Source: an uncultured Bacteroidales bacterium (GTDB lineage: Bacteria; Bacteroidota; Bacteroidia; Bacteroidales; UBA3663). From it: a DNA stretch of 13,074 nucleotides. This document shows positions 1-6,789 of this stretch, piece by piece (the stretch's first letter is position 1; every line of letters begins with the position of its first letter). The notes below the pieces were generated by a model. That model saw only the letters and a program-made list of their open reading frames with translations. It searched no databases and was not told where the DNA came from. Position numbers and translations under genes: made by a program. The stretch spans positions 1 to 13,074 of the forward strand of contig CAJOOX010000229.1 of NCBI GenBank assembly GCA_905236195.1. Reading direction: 5' to 3'.

Positions 1-153
1 AAATTTGATATTGACGAAGATGCAATAGCCTTACAATATATTCAAACTGCTTTCCCTAATTGCAATATTCGTCAAATAGAAATGAAAAAAGAGATAGCAA
101 AAGAAGGTGGAGCGTTACATTGTATAAGTTGGAATGTATATCTTCCAAAATAA
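1..153 (+). CDS. Agmatine/peptidyl-arginine deiminase-like protein, C-terminal fragment
   Basis: Only the last 50 codons are in the window; the stop is TAA at 151-153 and the frame is open to the left edge. The fragment has a short helix-like stretch and then EGGALHCISWN followed by a short tail. A Gly-Gly-(x)-(x)-His-Cys-Ile motif near the C-terminus is the hallmark of the agmatine deiminase / Porphyromonas-type peptidyl-arginine deiminase family, where that Cys (residue 41 of the fragment) is the nucleophile attacking the guanidinium carbon. These enzymes release ammonia, giving N-carbamoylputrescine from agmatine or citrulline from arginine. Which substrate applies cannot be told from this piece. 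GC is about 31% by hand count over the first 150 bases, far below the genes to the right, with many AAA, ATA and TTA codons. This suggests a different origin from mnmE. The family call is fairly good; the exact function is open. Confidence 0.7.
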   Translation, partial: KFDIDEDAIALQYIQTAFPNCNIRQIEMKKEIAKEGGALHCISWNVYLPK

Positions 154-217
154 CATGTGAAAGCGTAAATCACCACCTATGAGATATTTTTGTCCCTCGG
201 CAATTTTCGGTTATCTC

Positions 218-250
218 GGGGGACAGATGGGGGACAAAATGGGGGATAAT
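218..250. repeat. Three tandem iterons starting GGGGGA
   Basis: Three head-to-tail units of 10-12 bases follow one another without a gap: GGGGGACAGAT (218-228), GGGGGACAAAAT (229-240) and GGGGGATAAT (241-250). A reversed copy lies just upstream: TTTTGTCCC at 188-196 is the exact reverse complement of GGGACAAAA at 231-239. Such iterons with an inverted partner look like protein-binding sites, for example of a recombinase or its accessory factor. The function is not known. Confidence 0.6.
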
Positions 251-344
251 CTGCAAATATCGAAGTTAAAAATCAATAATCTGCAAAAATGGGCACAATT
301 CTTAATGCTTGAAATAAAGCGAATTATGAGCTGTATTTGCAGAT
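246..344. repeat. Repeats of ATAATCTGCAAA, two direct and one inverted copy
   Basis: ATAATCTGCAAA occurs at 246-257 and again at 276-287, exactly 30 bases (about three helical turns) apart. ATCTGCAAATA at 249-259 has its exact reverse complement TATTTGCAGAT at 334-344. A looser relative, TTTGCAAAAAAT, runs into the mnmE stop at about 357-368. Helically phased direct repeats plus an inverted copy resemble arm-type integrase sites, but no recombinase gene is visible. Confidence 0.5.
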
Positions 345-367
345 AGTATGCTTTTCTTTGCAAAAAA

Positions 368-1831
368 TCACTTTCCCACGCAGAAGCGGGAGAAGATGGA
401 GGAGAGGATTTCATCATTGGTGACCTGACCTACGATGGAACCGAGATGGAAGTTGCATTGACGCAGATCTTCGGCAATGAGATCGCCGGAGAGGTTTGCC
501 TCGAGGGCGGCGGAAACGCGGAGTATGGCAGCATCGGCATCGGTGAGGGCCTGATAATGGCGGAGATTGGTAACAATGACATCACCTTCGCGCATCTCGG
601 GAATGGCTACAGCGCGTGAAATGGCTTCGCGAAGAAGCGAAACGCCAGTACCTTCCTTGGCGGAAAGTGTGACATAGGTCAGTTCGGATGATGAGGACAG
701 GTCGATGTCCGTTCCCTGGAGGGCAAGGTTAAGGGAACCCTGCAGGGTGGGAAGATTGCGTTGCAACTGGGTTTTTGAAACCAAATCCGCTTTATTAATG
801 CAGATGATGAGCCGTTGTTCGCGATGCAGATAGGGCATGATGTGGCGAAGCGTTCGGATGGCATCTTCGGCCAGCTCTTCCGTCAGGCTGGCATCGCCCA
901 GACGGGTGCCGTCAATCATCCAAACCACGATGGCCGCACGGTCGAGCCGCTGGTAGGTTCGGGATATACCGAGCCGTTCTACTTTGTCGTCGGTATCGCG
1001 AATACCGGCAGTATCGATGAACCGGAGCAGGGTTCCGTTCAGTGTCGCGGTATCTTCAATCACATCGCGGGTGGTACCCTTGACTTCGCTCACGATGGCT
1101 TTGTCATCGCCGAGGAGGAGGTTGAGCAGAGTACTCTTGCCGGCATTGGTCTCGCCGATGATAGTGACAGGAATACCGTTGCGTATGGCGTCGCCTGTAC
1201 GGAAGGATTCTGCAAGCGTGGAGACTTGAGCATGGATGTCGGCAGCAAGGTCTTTGAGCTGCTTACGATTGGCAAATTCCACTTCCTCCTCGGAGAAGTC
1301 AAGTTCGAGTTCGAGTAGGGAGGAGAGTTCTATCAGCTGGTCGCGCAGGGCAGAGAGACGACGGGAGAACGAGCCTTTCATTTGGGACATTGCCAGCCGG
1401 TGGGATGCACGCGAATTTGCAGCGATGAGGTCGGCAACAGCTTCGGCCTGAGACAGATCCATACGTCCGTTCTGGAAAGCGCGACGAGTGAATTCTCCCG
1501 GTTCGGCCAGTCGGCAGCCGTGCGAGATGAGCAGTTTGAGAAGTGTCTGCTGGATATACTGTGACCCGTGACACGAAATCTCAACCACGTTTTCGCCAGT
1601 GAAAGAATGGGGCGCACGATAGAGCGAAACCACAGTCTCGTCGATGAGATTGCCGCCATTGCCCACAATGCTGCCGAAAGTGAGCGTATGGGAGGGACGT
1701 TCTGTGAGGATATGTTCGCGGCGGAAGGGCCGGAATACGCTTTCAACAATCGAGATACTGTCAGGTCCGGAGATGCGGATGACAGCCAATCCGCCGATGC
1801 CGGCAGGAGAGGAGATAGCTGCAATGTTCAC
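368..1831 (-). CDS. mnmE: tRNA uridine-5-carboxymethylaminomethyl(34) synthesis GTPase MnmE
   Basis: MnmE, with MnmG, modifies the wobble uridine of certain tRNAs (cmnm5U34). The 487-residue product has the family order: an N-terminal folate-binding domain (about 1-115), helical segments, and an inserted G domain. Visible motifs are the P-loop GETNAGKST (226-234), GTTRDV (252-257), DTAG (273-276), NKAD (346-349) and SAKEG (390-394). It ends in the invariant FCVGK, whose Cys484 is the catalytic-site cysteine. It is about 30 residues longer than E. coli MnmE, with extra sequence between NKAD and SAK (about 352-385). The start is GTG at 1829-1831: an in-frame TAA lies four codons upstream, and the N-terminus matches the family from residue 2. 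An array of 8-bp repeats begins about 11 bases upstream of the GTG. No promoter was found, so it may be read from the psd promoter. Confidence 0.96.
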   Translation of the reverse strand: MNIAAISSPAGIGGLAVIRISGPDSISIVESVFRPFRREHILTERPSHTLTFGSIVGNGGNLIDETVVSLYRAPHSFTGENVVEISCHGSQYIQQTLLKLLISHGCRLAEPGEFTRRAFQNGRMDLSQAEAVADLIAANSRASHRLAMSQMKGSFSRRLSALRDQLIELSSLLELELDFSEEEVEFANRKQLKDLAADIHAQVSTLAESFRTGDAIRNGIPVTIIGETNAGKSTLLNLLLGDDKAIVSEVKGTTRDVIEDTATLNGTLLRFIDTAGIRDTDDKVERLGISRTYQRLDRAAIVVWMIDGTRLGDASLTEELAEDAIRTLRHIMPYLHREQRLIICINKADLVSKTQLQRNLPTLQGSLNLALQGTDIDLSSSSELTYVTLSAKEGTGVSLLREAISRAVAIPEMREGDVIVTNLRHYQALTDADAAILRVSAALEANLSGDLIAEDLRQCNFHLGSIVGQVTNDEILSSIFSRFCVGK

Positions 1832-1842
1832 GGTGATGTTTT

Positions 1843-1910
1843 ATTTGACGATTTGACCATTTCACCATTTCACTATTTGACCATTTGACAATTTGACAAT
1901 TTCACTATTT
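1843..1910. repeat. Tandem array A: eight 8-bp units ATTTSACN
   Basis: Eight contiguous 8-base units fit ATTTSACN: ATTTGACG, ATTTGACC, ATTTCACC, ATTTCACT, ATTTGACC, ATTTGACA, ATTTGACA and ATTTCACT, followed by a partial ATTT. The array lies immediately upstream of the mnmE GTG start, in its untranslated leader. Variation is confined almost entirely to positions 5 and 8 of the unit. Confidence 0.9.
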
Positions 1911-1926
1911 CTGAGCCGATGAGACA

Positions 1927-1987
1927 ATTGTCCAATTGTAAAATTGTCCAATAGTCCAATTAAGACGATAGTCCAATGGTCCAATTA
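1927..1987. repeat. Tandem array B: 8-bp units ATNGTCCA, inverted relative to array A
   Basis: Units are ATTGTCCA (1927-1934), ATTGTAAA, ATTGTCCA, ATAGTCCA, a 9-base variant ATTAAGACG, ATAGTCCA and ATGGTCCA (1976-1983), then ATTA, which runs into the stop codon of the DUF4834 gene (1985-1987). Read on the other strand and rotated, the array A unit is NGTCAAAT and the array B unit is NGTCCAAT, one base apart. The two arrays therefore face each other across a 16-base spacer (1911-1926). Confidence 0.85.
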
Positions 1988-2290
1988 AACTATTTCTTCG
2001 AAGTCGATATATTCGCCGTCAGAAGGTCCGTAAATCTTATTGTGGGCGGAAGACTCTGCATCCGAAGATGCGGAGGAATAGGTCTCCTTGCGGAGAGGGT
2101 CAAAGTTGAATTTGCCAGTCCAGGGGTTGAATACGCGCTTCTGGTTGGCCGCAGACCGGAAAAGGTTGGCGAACGAGTCCCAAAGCCAAATGACTGTGGC
2201 GCCCAACATTTCAACCGTGCGACCGAAGATGGCGAAAACCATCACAACTGCGATGAGCAGAAGAACGGGTAAACATCCAAAGAGGTACAT
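1985..2290 (-). CDS. DUF4834 family small membrane protein
   Basis: A 101-residue protein of unknown function. It has a hydrophobic N-terminal segment (about residues 5-23), a second, more amphipathic helix with several Trp/Phe (about 26-45), a basic patch (about 46-67), a Ser-rich stretch (about 70-82), and a C-terminal motif KIYGPSDGEYIDFEE. That acidic tail, KIYxxxxGEYxDFEE, is what I recognise as typical of the Bacteroidota DUF4834 family. It lies 27 bases after pssA on the same strand, so it is probably in the psd-pssA transcript. A membrane protein next to phospholipid synthesis may relate to the envelope, but that is inference from position only. Its stop codon is embedded in the edge of repeat array B. 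Confidence 0.75.
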   Translation of the reverse strand: MYLFGCLPVLLLIAVVMVFAIFGRTVEMLGATVIWLWDSFANLFRSAANQKRVFNPWTGKFNFDPLRKETYSSASSDAESSAHNKIYGPSDGEYIDFEEIV

Positions 2291-2317
2291 AAGGGAATGA
2301 ATGCAAAGTAAAATGAA

Positions 2318-3022
2318 TTACTTGGCGGAGGAACGGGCGTTCTTGACGATACTCATTATTATATATGTGAGAATCAAGAGGGCGGGGGTGGCTGCAAAAT
2401 GTCCGCCAAGCGCACAAATAATACCACAGATAACAGCGGCTATTACGAGACTGTAGCTCCAGGCATTGTCCTTCCATCCGGCATGGTCCCATTTGATCTT
2501 AAGCGAGAACATCGGGAGCTCGGAGATGAGGAGTAAGCTCATGACCAGCATCAGCGGGATGAGTATAACGGGATTATAAAGCCACTGCATGAAGGGAATC
2601 TCCTGCAGATAGACCATACCAATCCAAAAGAGGGCGTTGGCGGGGGTGGGGAGTCCGATGAAGGAGGTGGTCTGACGTTCGTCGCAGTTGAACTTGGCCA
2701 GACGGAGGGCTGAGAATGCTGCCATCAGGAATGCAATAAGTGCCCAGGAGCCCATGCCGTATTTGACAAGCAGCGACCAGCAGAGAACAGAGGGTGCCAC
2801 ACCGAAAGTGACATCATCGGCCAGCGAATCCAATTCCTTGCCGATGGGGCCCGAAACGTGAAGCAGACGGGCCGTCATGCCGTCAAAGAAATCGAAGACA
2901 GCGCCCCCGACAATGGAGAGTGAAGCATATCCCAGGTCTCCCTGAAAGCCGAAGTAGATAGCCAAACAGCCGCAAAGAAGATTGCAGCTGGTAATGATAT
3001 TGGGAATATTGATGAGTTTCAT
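2318..3022 (-). CDS. pssA: CDP-diacylglycerol--serine O-phosphatidyltransferase (phosphatidylserine synthase)
   Basis: This integral membrane enzyme joins serine to CDP-diacylglycerol, giving phosphatidylserine and CMP. The 234-residue product has the CDP-alcohol phosphatidyltransferase signature DG-x2-AR-x8-G-x3-D-x3-D, seen as D47-G48, A51-R52, G61, D65 and D69, with D44 just before. These acidic residues bind the divalent metals and CDP. The rest is a series of hydrophobic helices (about 6-25, 30-46, 75-105, 120-137, 150-170, 190-227). It starts one base after the psd stop (TGA, T, ATG), so the two are almost certainly translated from one message. The order, psd then pssA, means the consuming enzyme is encoded upstream of the producing one. 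Confidence 0.95.
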   Translation of the reverse strand: MKLINIPNIITSCNLLCGCLAIYFGFQGDLGYASLSIVGGAVFDFFDGMTARLLHVSGPIGKELDSLADDVTFGVAPSVLCWSLLVKYGMGSWALIAFLMAAFSALRLAKFNCDERQTTSFIGLPTPANALFWIGMVYLQEIPFMQWLYNPVILIPLMLVMSLLLISELPMFSLKIKWDHAGWKDNAWSYSLVIAAVICGIICALGGHFAATPALLILTYIIMSIVKNARSSAK

Positions 3023-3023
3023 A

Positions 3024-3695
3024 TCATATTTTTGCTATCGCTGTAATGTTGCCTTTCACAGCTTCGCCCATTTTAACGTTAATCTTGGCATCGAGGGGGA
3101 GGAAGAGATCGATGCGTGAACCGAACTTGATAAAACCGAGTTCGCCGTCGATTTCGATACGTTCGCCGGCAACAATGTAGGTTACGATGCGGCGTGCTAC
3201 GGCACCGGCAATCTGGCGCATGAGAATGACAGGCCCGGCATCACTCTTGATGACGATTGTGGAACGTTCGTTCTCGATACTTGATTTGGGCAAATAAGCT
3301 TTCTTGAAACGTCCGTCTTCATGTTCGGCGCGAAGCACCTCTCCGGCCAGAGGATTCCACTGGGCATGAACGTTGGTGAGCGACATAAAGATGGAAATCT
3401 GAATACGGTGGTCCTGGAAATATTCAGGCTCGTAAACTTCCTCAATGGTCACAATGGTTCCGTCGCTGGGGGCAATCACATCGTGCAGACGGTCGCCCTG
3501 AAAGTGACGTTCAGGATAACGGAAGAAATTGAGTACTATGAGAAAGGCTACAAACAGGGGCACCATGATGAGAAGCAGAAGCCAGATGGGAGCCTGATAG
3601 TAATATAAAAGCACACCGACAAGAACTACACCGCATGCCATCGCCATAACGGTGGAGTCACCTTCTTTGTGCATTCTTCTTTTAAGTAGATCCAT
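3024..3695 (-). CDS. psd: Phosphatidylserine decarboxylase, short PSD-A type proenzyme
   Basis: Converts phosphatidylserine to phosphatidylethanolamine. At 223 residues it is the short PSD-A type, not the longer E. coli form. It has two membrane segments (about 16-33 and 37-58). The catalytic domain follows, with APSDG (Asp78) and NVHA (His110), and the self-cleavage site FGSR near the C-terminus: cleavage between Gly192 and Ser193 makes the alpha chain with its N-terminal pyruvoyl group. All three key residues (Asp78, His110, Ser193) are present, so it should be active. The start is ATG at 3693-3695, preceded by A/T-rich sequence; Met8 is a less likely alternative. It is first in the minus-strand run and lies about 33 bases downstream of a consensus promoter -7 box. 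Confidence 0.93.
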   Translation of the reverse strand: MDLLKRRMHKEGDSTVMAMACGVVLVGVLLYYYQAPIWLLLLIMVPLFVAFLIVLNFFRYPERHFQGDRLHDVIAPSDGTIVTIEEVYEPEYFQDHRIQISIFMSLTNVHAQWNPLAGEVLRAEHEDGRFKKAYLPKSSIENERSTIVIKSDAGPVILMRQIAGAVARRIVTYIVAGERIEIDGELGFIKFGSRIDLFLPLDAKINVKMGEAVKGNITAIAKI

Positions 3696-3727
3696 TGTTT
3701 TAATAACGTTTCTTAAAAAACTTGCTG

Positions 3728-3759
3728 CAAAAATACATTTTTTTTCTCAAAATTCCAAA
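3728..3759 (-). promoter_or_regulatory. Consensus Bacteroidota promoter for psd-pssA
   Basis: On the minus strand, TTTG (complement of 3756-3759), a spacer of exactly 20 bases, then TATTTTTG (complement of 3728-3735). This matches the primary sigma-factor promoter TTTG-N19-21-TAnnTTTG known from Bacteroides. Transcription should begin a few bases past 3728, giving a leader of about 30 bases before the psd ATG. Confidence 0.75.
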
Positions 3760-3777
3760 TAATTCGAAAAAAATACA

Positions 3778-3785
3778 TATCTTTG
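3778..3785 (+). promoter_or_regulatory. -7 promoter element for the RluA-family gene
   Basis: TATCTTTG fits the -7 consensus TAnnTTTG and points rightward, about 77 bases before the ATG at 3863. No TTTG lies at the expected distance upstream (checked for spacers of 19-21), so the -33 half is weak or absent. The neighbouring minus-strand promoter is its near mirror image. Confidence 0.5.
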
Positions 3786-3862
3786 CAGCGAAAAAACGAG
3801 GATTCGTGCCTAAATCTGCGTTTATAAGGCTCTGTTTTGACATATAAAGTATCTGTTTTTCT

Positions 3863-4753
3863 ATGAATGCGAATAGAAGATCTTTTCAACCAGATCAGAT
3901 TGAAGAGTACCGGCCGAAGGAACAAACTACGCTTCTGAAATTTCTGAATGTTGTATTGGCCGGCCGATCTAACACAACCATCAAGGGTTATCTGAAACGA
4001 CAACACTGCATGATCAACGGTGTGCCTACGACCCAGTATAATGCTCCGATTGGTCCCGAAGACGTACTTTCCATCAATCTCACCCGCCCGTATGTGACCT
4101 TCCAAAACAGGATGGTCAACCTGCTCTATGAAGATGACGACCTGATCGTTGTGGAGAAGAAAAGCGGACTGCTTTCGGTTGGGGTTCCCAACAACCGGGA
4201 ATACACCTGTCAGGGAATTGTGGAACGTTACATACAACGGTGCTATGGACACGGGCATGCCTACATCGTACACCGTCTGGACCAATATACTTCGGGCATT
4301 CTGATTTTTGCCAAAAACCGGGAGACGATGAACCTCTTGAGAGATGCCTGGAACAACTATGTTGTAGAACGCCGTTATGTAGCTGTGGTGGAAGGCGTCC
4401 CCGAAAAAGAAGAGGGCGAATGTGTTTCCTATCTGACCGAGAACGATGCCTATCGCGTCTATTCGACCGATATTCCGGAAGATGGCAAGTTGGCCGTGAC
4501 ACGGTACAAGGTGATAAAAACCAAAGGAAACTACTCGATGCTGGATATCCTGATTCTGACCGGACGCAAGAATCAGATTCGCGTGCATATGAGCGAAATG
4601 GGACACCCTGTGGCCGGCGACAAAAAATATGAAGCAAAAACCAATCCCTGCGGAAGGCTGATGCTTCATAACAGCGTGCTGCAGTTCATACATCCGCGCA
4701 CTCACAGGCAGATGCGTTTCGAATTGCCTATACCCAAGTGTTTTACCCTTTAA
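3863..4753 (+). CDS. RluA-family RNA pseudouridine synthase
   Basis: Isomerises specific uridines to pseudouridine in rRNA or tRNA; the target site cannot be told from sequence. The 296-residue product has an S4-like RNA-binding N-terminus (about 20-75; LLKFLNVVLAGRS, then the MINGVPT turn) and the pseudouridine synthase core. The core starts at LLYEDDDLIVVEKKSG (87-102) and has the catalytic motif HRLDQYTSG (137-145), with Asp140 the nucleophile. The usual motif reads HRLDRDTSG, so Arg-Asp is replaced by Gln-Tyr here, but the catalytic Asp is kept. The GRKNQIRVHMSEMGHPVAGDKKY segment near the C-terminus is also typical. The start ATG is the first in frame. It converges with dnaG, and the two stop codons overlap. 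Confidence 0.9.
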   Translation: MNANRRSFQPDQIEEYRPKEQTTLLKFLNVVLAGRSNTTIKGYLKRQHCMINGVPTTQYNAPIGPEDVLSINLTRPYVTFQNRMVNLLYEDDDLIVVEKKSGLLSVGVPNNREYTCQGIVERYIQRCYGHGHAYIVHRLDQYTSGILIFAKNRETMNLLRDAWNNYVVERRYVAVVEGVPEKEEGECVSYLTENDAYRVYSTDIPEDGKLAVTRYKVIKTKGNYSMLDILILTGRKNQIRVHMSEMGHPVAGDKKYEAKTNPCGRLMLHNSVLQFIHPRTHRQMRFELPIPKCFTL

Positions 4754-6789
4754 TTTGTGACAATACGTTCGCCGATAATCTTATCGAACTTTTTCTTCAA
4801 GGCCGTCAGGTTATTATATTCGGTCATTATCGTCCTGAAATCAGCTCCCGGTTGGCGCAATGCGTCCTGGAGCTGATTGATTTGTTCCCGTACGACCGCA
4901 CATTTCAGTTCCATAATAGCACGGGGAACCAGGAATGACATATCCTCAATGTTGTCGACAAAGGAAAGCCCTTCATAGCGGTCGTCGGCCAATTTGAGGG
5001 CTGTCTGTGAAATTTCCGGGTCGGGCTGATTGACAAAAAATGCGATACCGTTGAAAGGTTTCTGCTGATCTTCCGTAGCATCCAGCGCCATCTGGAACAT
5101 CCGGGCATAGACTGGGTGGCGGAATTCATAGGTGATGTCTCCCGAAATCAGTTCATTGCCGATAAAGTCTATCACACGCCATTCCTCGCTCTGCAAGGCA
5201 CCGGTTTCGTCGTTGTATTTGAGAAGGAATGTCTGCCCTCCGTTCCGCACAATATAGCGGAGCAGATTACGTTCATACTGGTCAGTAATCCGGTTGGGAA
5301 CTGCCGTTTTTCGGGCGGGCTCAGGATTGAGGGCGGGAAGTTCGGATTCTGCTGACAACGGAGCCTCTGTCGGAATAGATTCGGCCGATGTCCCTTCTTC
5401 GGTGCGTTTGGCTTCCAAGGCAGCCTGAGCTTCGGCACGACGTTGTTCGGCTTCCTGTCGGCGCAGTTCTGCAGCGTAGTTTTTCTCACGCAATTTGTTG
5501 AGATAATCGGTGAGCTGCTGTTCTGAGATATGCACCTGCTGGGAGGTCTCGCGGATATAAACCGCCGAAGTAATGGAATCAGGAATCAGGGCGATGCTTT
5601 GCAGGATATTCTGAATCACCTGCGACTTTTTGAGCGGGTCGTTCTCTGTATCCTTCATCAGAAGGTTGGTTTTGAAACGGATGAAATCCTGTTCGTGCTG
5701 TCGGATGTATTCCTCCAATTCCGTAGCGGAATGCGAGCGGGCGAAACTGTCTGGATCTTCTCCGTCGGGGAGGAGGAGCACCTTGACATTCATGCCCTCA
5801 AGGAGCAGCATGTCGATACCGCGCAACGATGCACGAATACCAGCAGAATCTCCGTCATAAAGGACAGTTATATTGTGGGTGAAACGGGCTATCATCTGAA
5901 TCTGTCCGGAGGTGAGCGACGTGCCTGAAGAGGCCACTACATTTTCTATGCCGGCCTGAGCCATCGTGATTACATCGAAATAACCTTCAACCAGAAAGAC
6001 TTTATCACGTTTGGCAATAGACTGTTTGGCTTCATAGATACCATATAGCATATTGCTCTTGCGGTAAATTTCCGATTCCGGCGAATTGACATATTTCATG
6101 GCAGCATGGTCCACTTTGTCCAAAATGCGTCCGCCGAAAGCGACAACCTGTCCTGAGAGGTTGAGATAGGGGAAGATGGCCCTGCCTCGGAAACGGTTGA
6201 CGGGACGTTGTCCTGGATCTCCGTAACAAAGACCAGTCGAAAGAATATAATCCCGTTTATGTCCGGCTGAAAGCGCCCTAGTGCAGAATTCAAATTTATC
6301 CTTCAGGGAATAGCCAAGATGGAAACGTTTGATGGTTGCTTCCTGCAGTTTGCGATGTCCCATGAAATAGGTCACGCCGTAGTTGCGGCCCTCCTCTGTA
6401 TTCCAGAGGTCATTCTCCCAGGTTTTACGGGCCCAGTCGTTGACCTGAAGCATCCCTTCGCGAGCAGTCTGGGCAGCCTGTTCCTCGGGGGTCAGCTCCC
6501 GTTCCTGAATCTCGATATTGTATTTCCTGGCCAACCAGCGCAGGGCTTCGGGATAGGTCATCTGTTCATGTTCCATAAGGAAACCTGCAGGCGAACCTCC
6601 TTTACCGCACGAAAAGCAATGGCAAATATTGCGGGAGGGAGACACCGAAAAAGAAGGGGTCTTCTCGTTGTGAAACGGACATAGTCCGACATAATTCTGT
6701 CCGCGTCGCCGAAGCGAGACGAATTCCGAAACAACATCGAAAATCTGGGCTGTGTCTAGTATTTTCTGGACAGTTTCCTGAGGTATCAT
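4750..6789 (-). CDS. dnaG: DNA primase DnaG
   Basis: Makes RNA primers at the replication fork with the DnaB helicase. The 679-residue product has the CHC2 zinc-binding domain at the N-terminus (C37, H40, C58, C61, spaced C-x2-H-x17-C-x2-C). The RNA polymerase core contains FRGRAIFPYLN (200-210) and YVNSPES (233-239). The TOPRIM acidic residues are VEGYFD (Glu268) and YDGDSAG (Asp312, Asp314). A charged, Ala/Glu-rich linker (about 432-500) is followed by a C-terminal helical domain (about 500-679), expected to contact the helicase. The length is slightly above that of E. coli DnaG (581), mostly from linker and C-terminal sequence. Its ATG overlaps the rsmA stop as ATGA, implying translational coupling. 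Its stop TAA (4750-4752) overlaps the TAA of the convergent pseudouridine synthase gene. Confidence 0.97.
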   Translation of the reverse strand: MIPQETVQKILDTAQIFDVVSEFVSLRRRGQNYVGLCPFHNEKTPSFSVSPSRNICHCFSCGKGGSPAGFLMEHEQMTYPEALRWLARKYNIEIQERELTPEEQAAQTAREGMLQVNDWARKTWENDLWNTEEGRNYGVTYFMGHRKLQEATIKRFHLGYSLKDKFEFCTRALSAGHKRDYILSTGLCYGDPGQRPVNRFRGRAIFPYLNLSGQVVAFGGRILDKVDHAAMKYVNSPESEIYRKSNMLYGIYEAKQSIAKRDKVFLVEGYFDVITMAQAGIENVVASSGTSLTSGQIQMIARFTHNITVLYDGDSAGIRASLRGIDMLLLEGMNVKVLLLPDGEDPDSFARSHSATELEEYIRQHEQDFIRFKTNLLMKDTENDPLKKSQVIQNILQSIALIPDSITSAVYIRETSQQVHISEQQLTDYLNKLREKNYAAELRRQEAEQRRAEAQAALEAKRTEEGTSAESIPTEAPLSAESELPALNPEPARKTAVPNRITDQYERNLLRYIVRNGGQTFLLKYNDETGALQSEEWRVIDFIGNELISGDITYEFRHPVYARMFQMALDATEDQQKPFNGIAFFVNQPDPEISQTALKLADDRYEGLSFVDNIEDMSFLVPRAIMELKCAVVREQINQLQDALRQPGADFRTIMTEYNNLTALKKKFDKIIGERIVTN

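Larger units (their letters stand above)
154..367. other. Gene-free, repeat-rich strip abutting mnmE 3' end; possible element end / attachment region
   Basis: No credible gene lies here. The strip is AT-rich overall but carries a G-run cluster at 218-245 and several short direct and inverted repeats (listed separately). It ends at the mnmE stop codon (368-370), where base composition jumps. The 3' end of mnmE (also called trmE or thdF) is a known target for tyrosine-recombinase islands in Proteobacteria, the best known being Salmonella genomic island 1. By analogy this strip could be the end of an integrated element, with the last 18 bases of mnmE (368-385) as the attachment core. No integrase gene and no second core copy is visible in the window, so this is inference. 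Confidence 0.35.

Noticed and set aside
167..180. AAATCACCACC as a possible second copy of the mnmE-end attachment core
   Set aside because: Only seven bases (AAATCAC, 167-173 and 365-371) match the sequence at the mnmE stop, which is expected by chance in this AT-rich strip.
211..417. 68-codon minus-strand open frame overlapping the mnmE 3' end
   Set aside because: It overlaps mnmE out of frame and then reads through the iterons. The composition is Ser/Pro/Ile-rich with no likeness to a known protein.
1843..1987. CRISPR array
   Set aside because: Units are 8 bp and abut each other without spacers, so this is a short tandem repeat, not a CRISPR.
3713..4705. 330-codon minus-strand open frame opposite the pseudouridine synthase gene
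   Set aside because: Antisense to a gene with a clear catalytic motif. It runs through the psd promoter and shows no recognisable domain.
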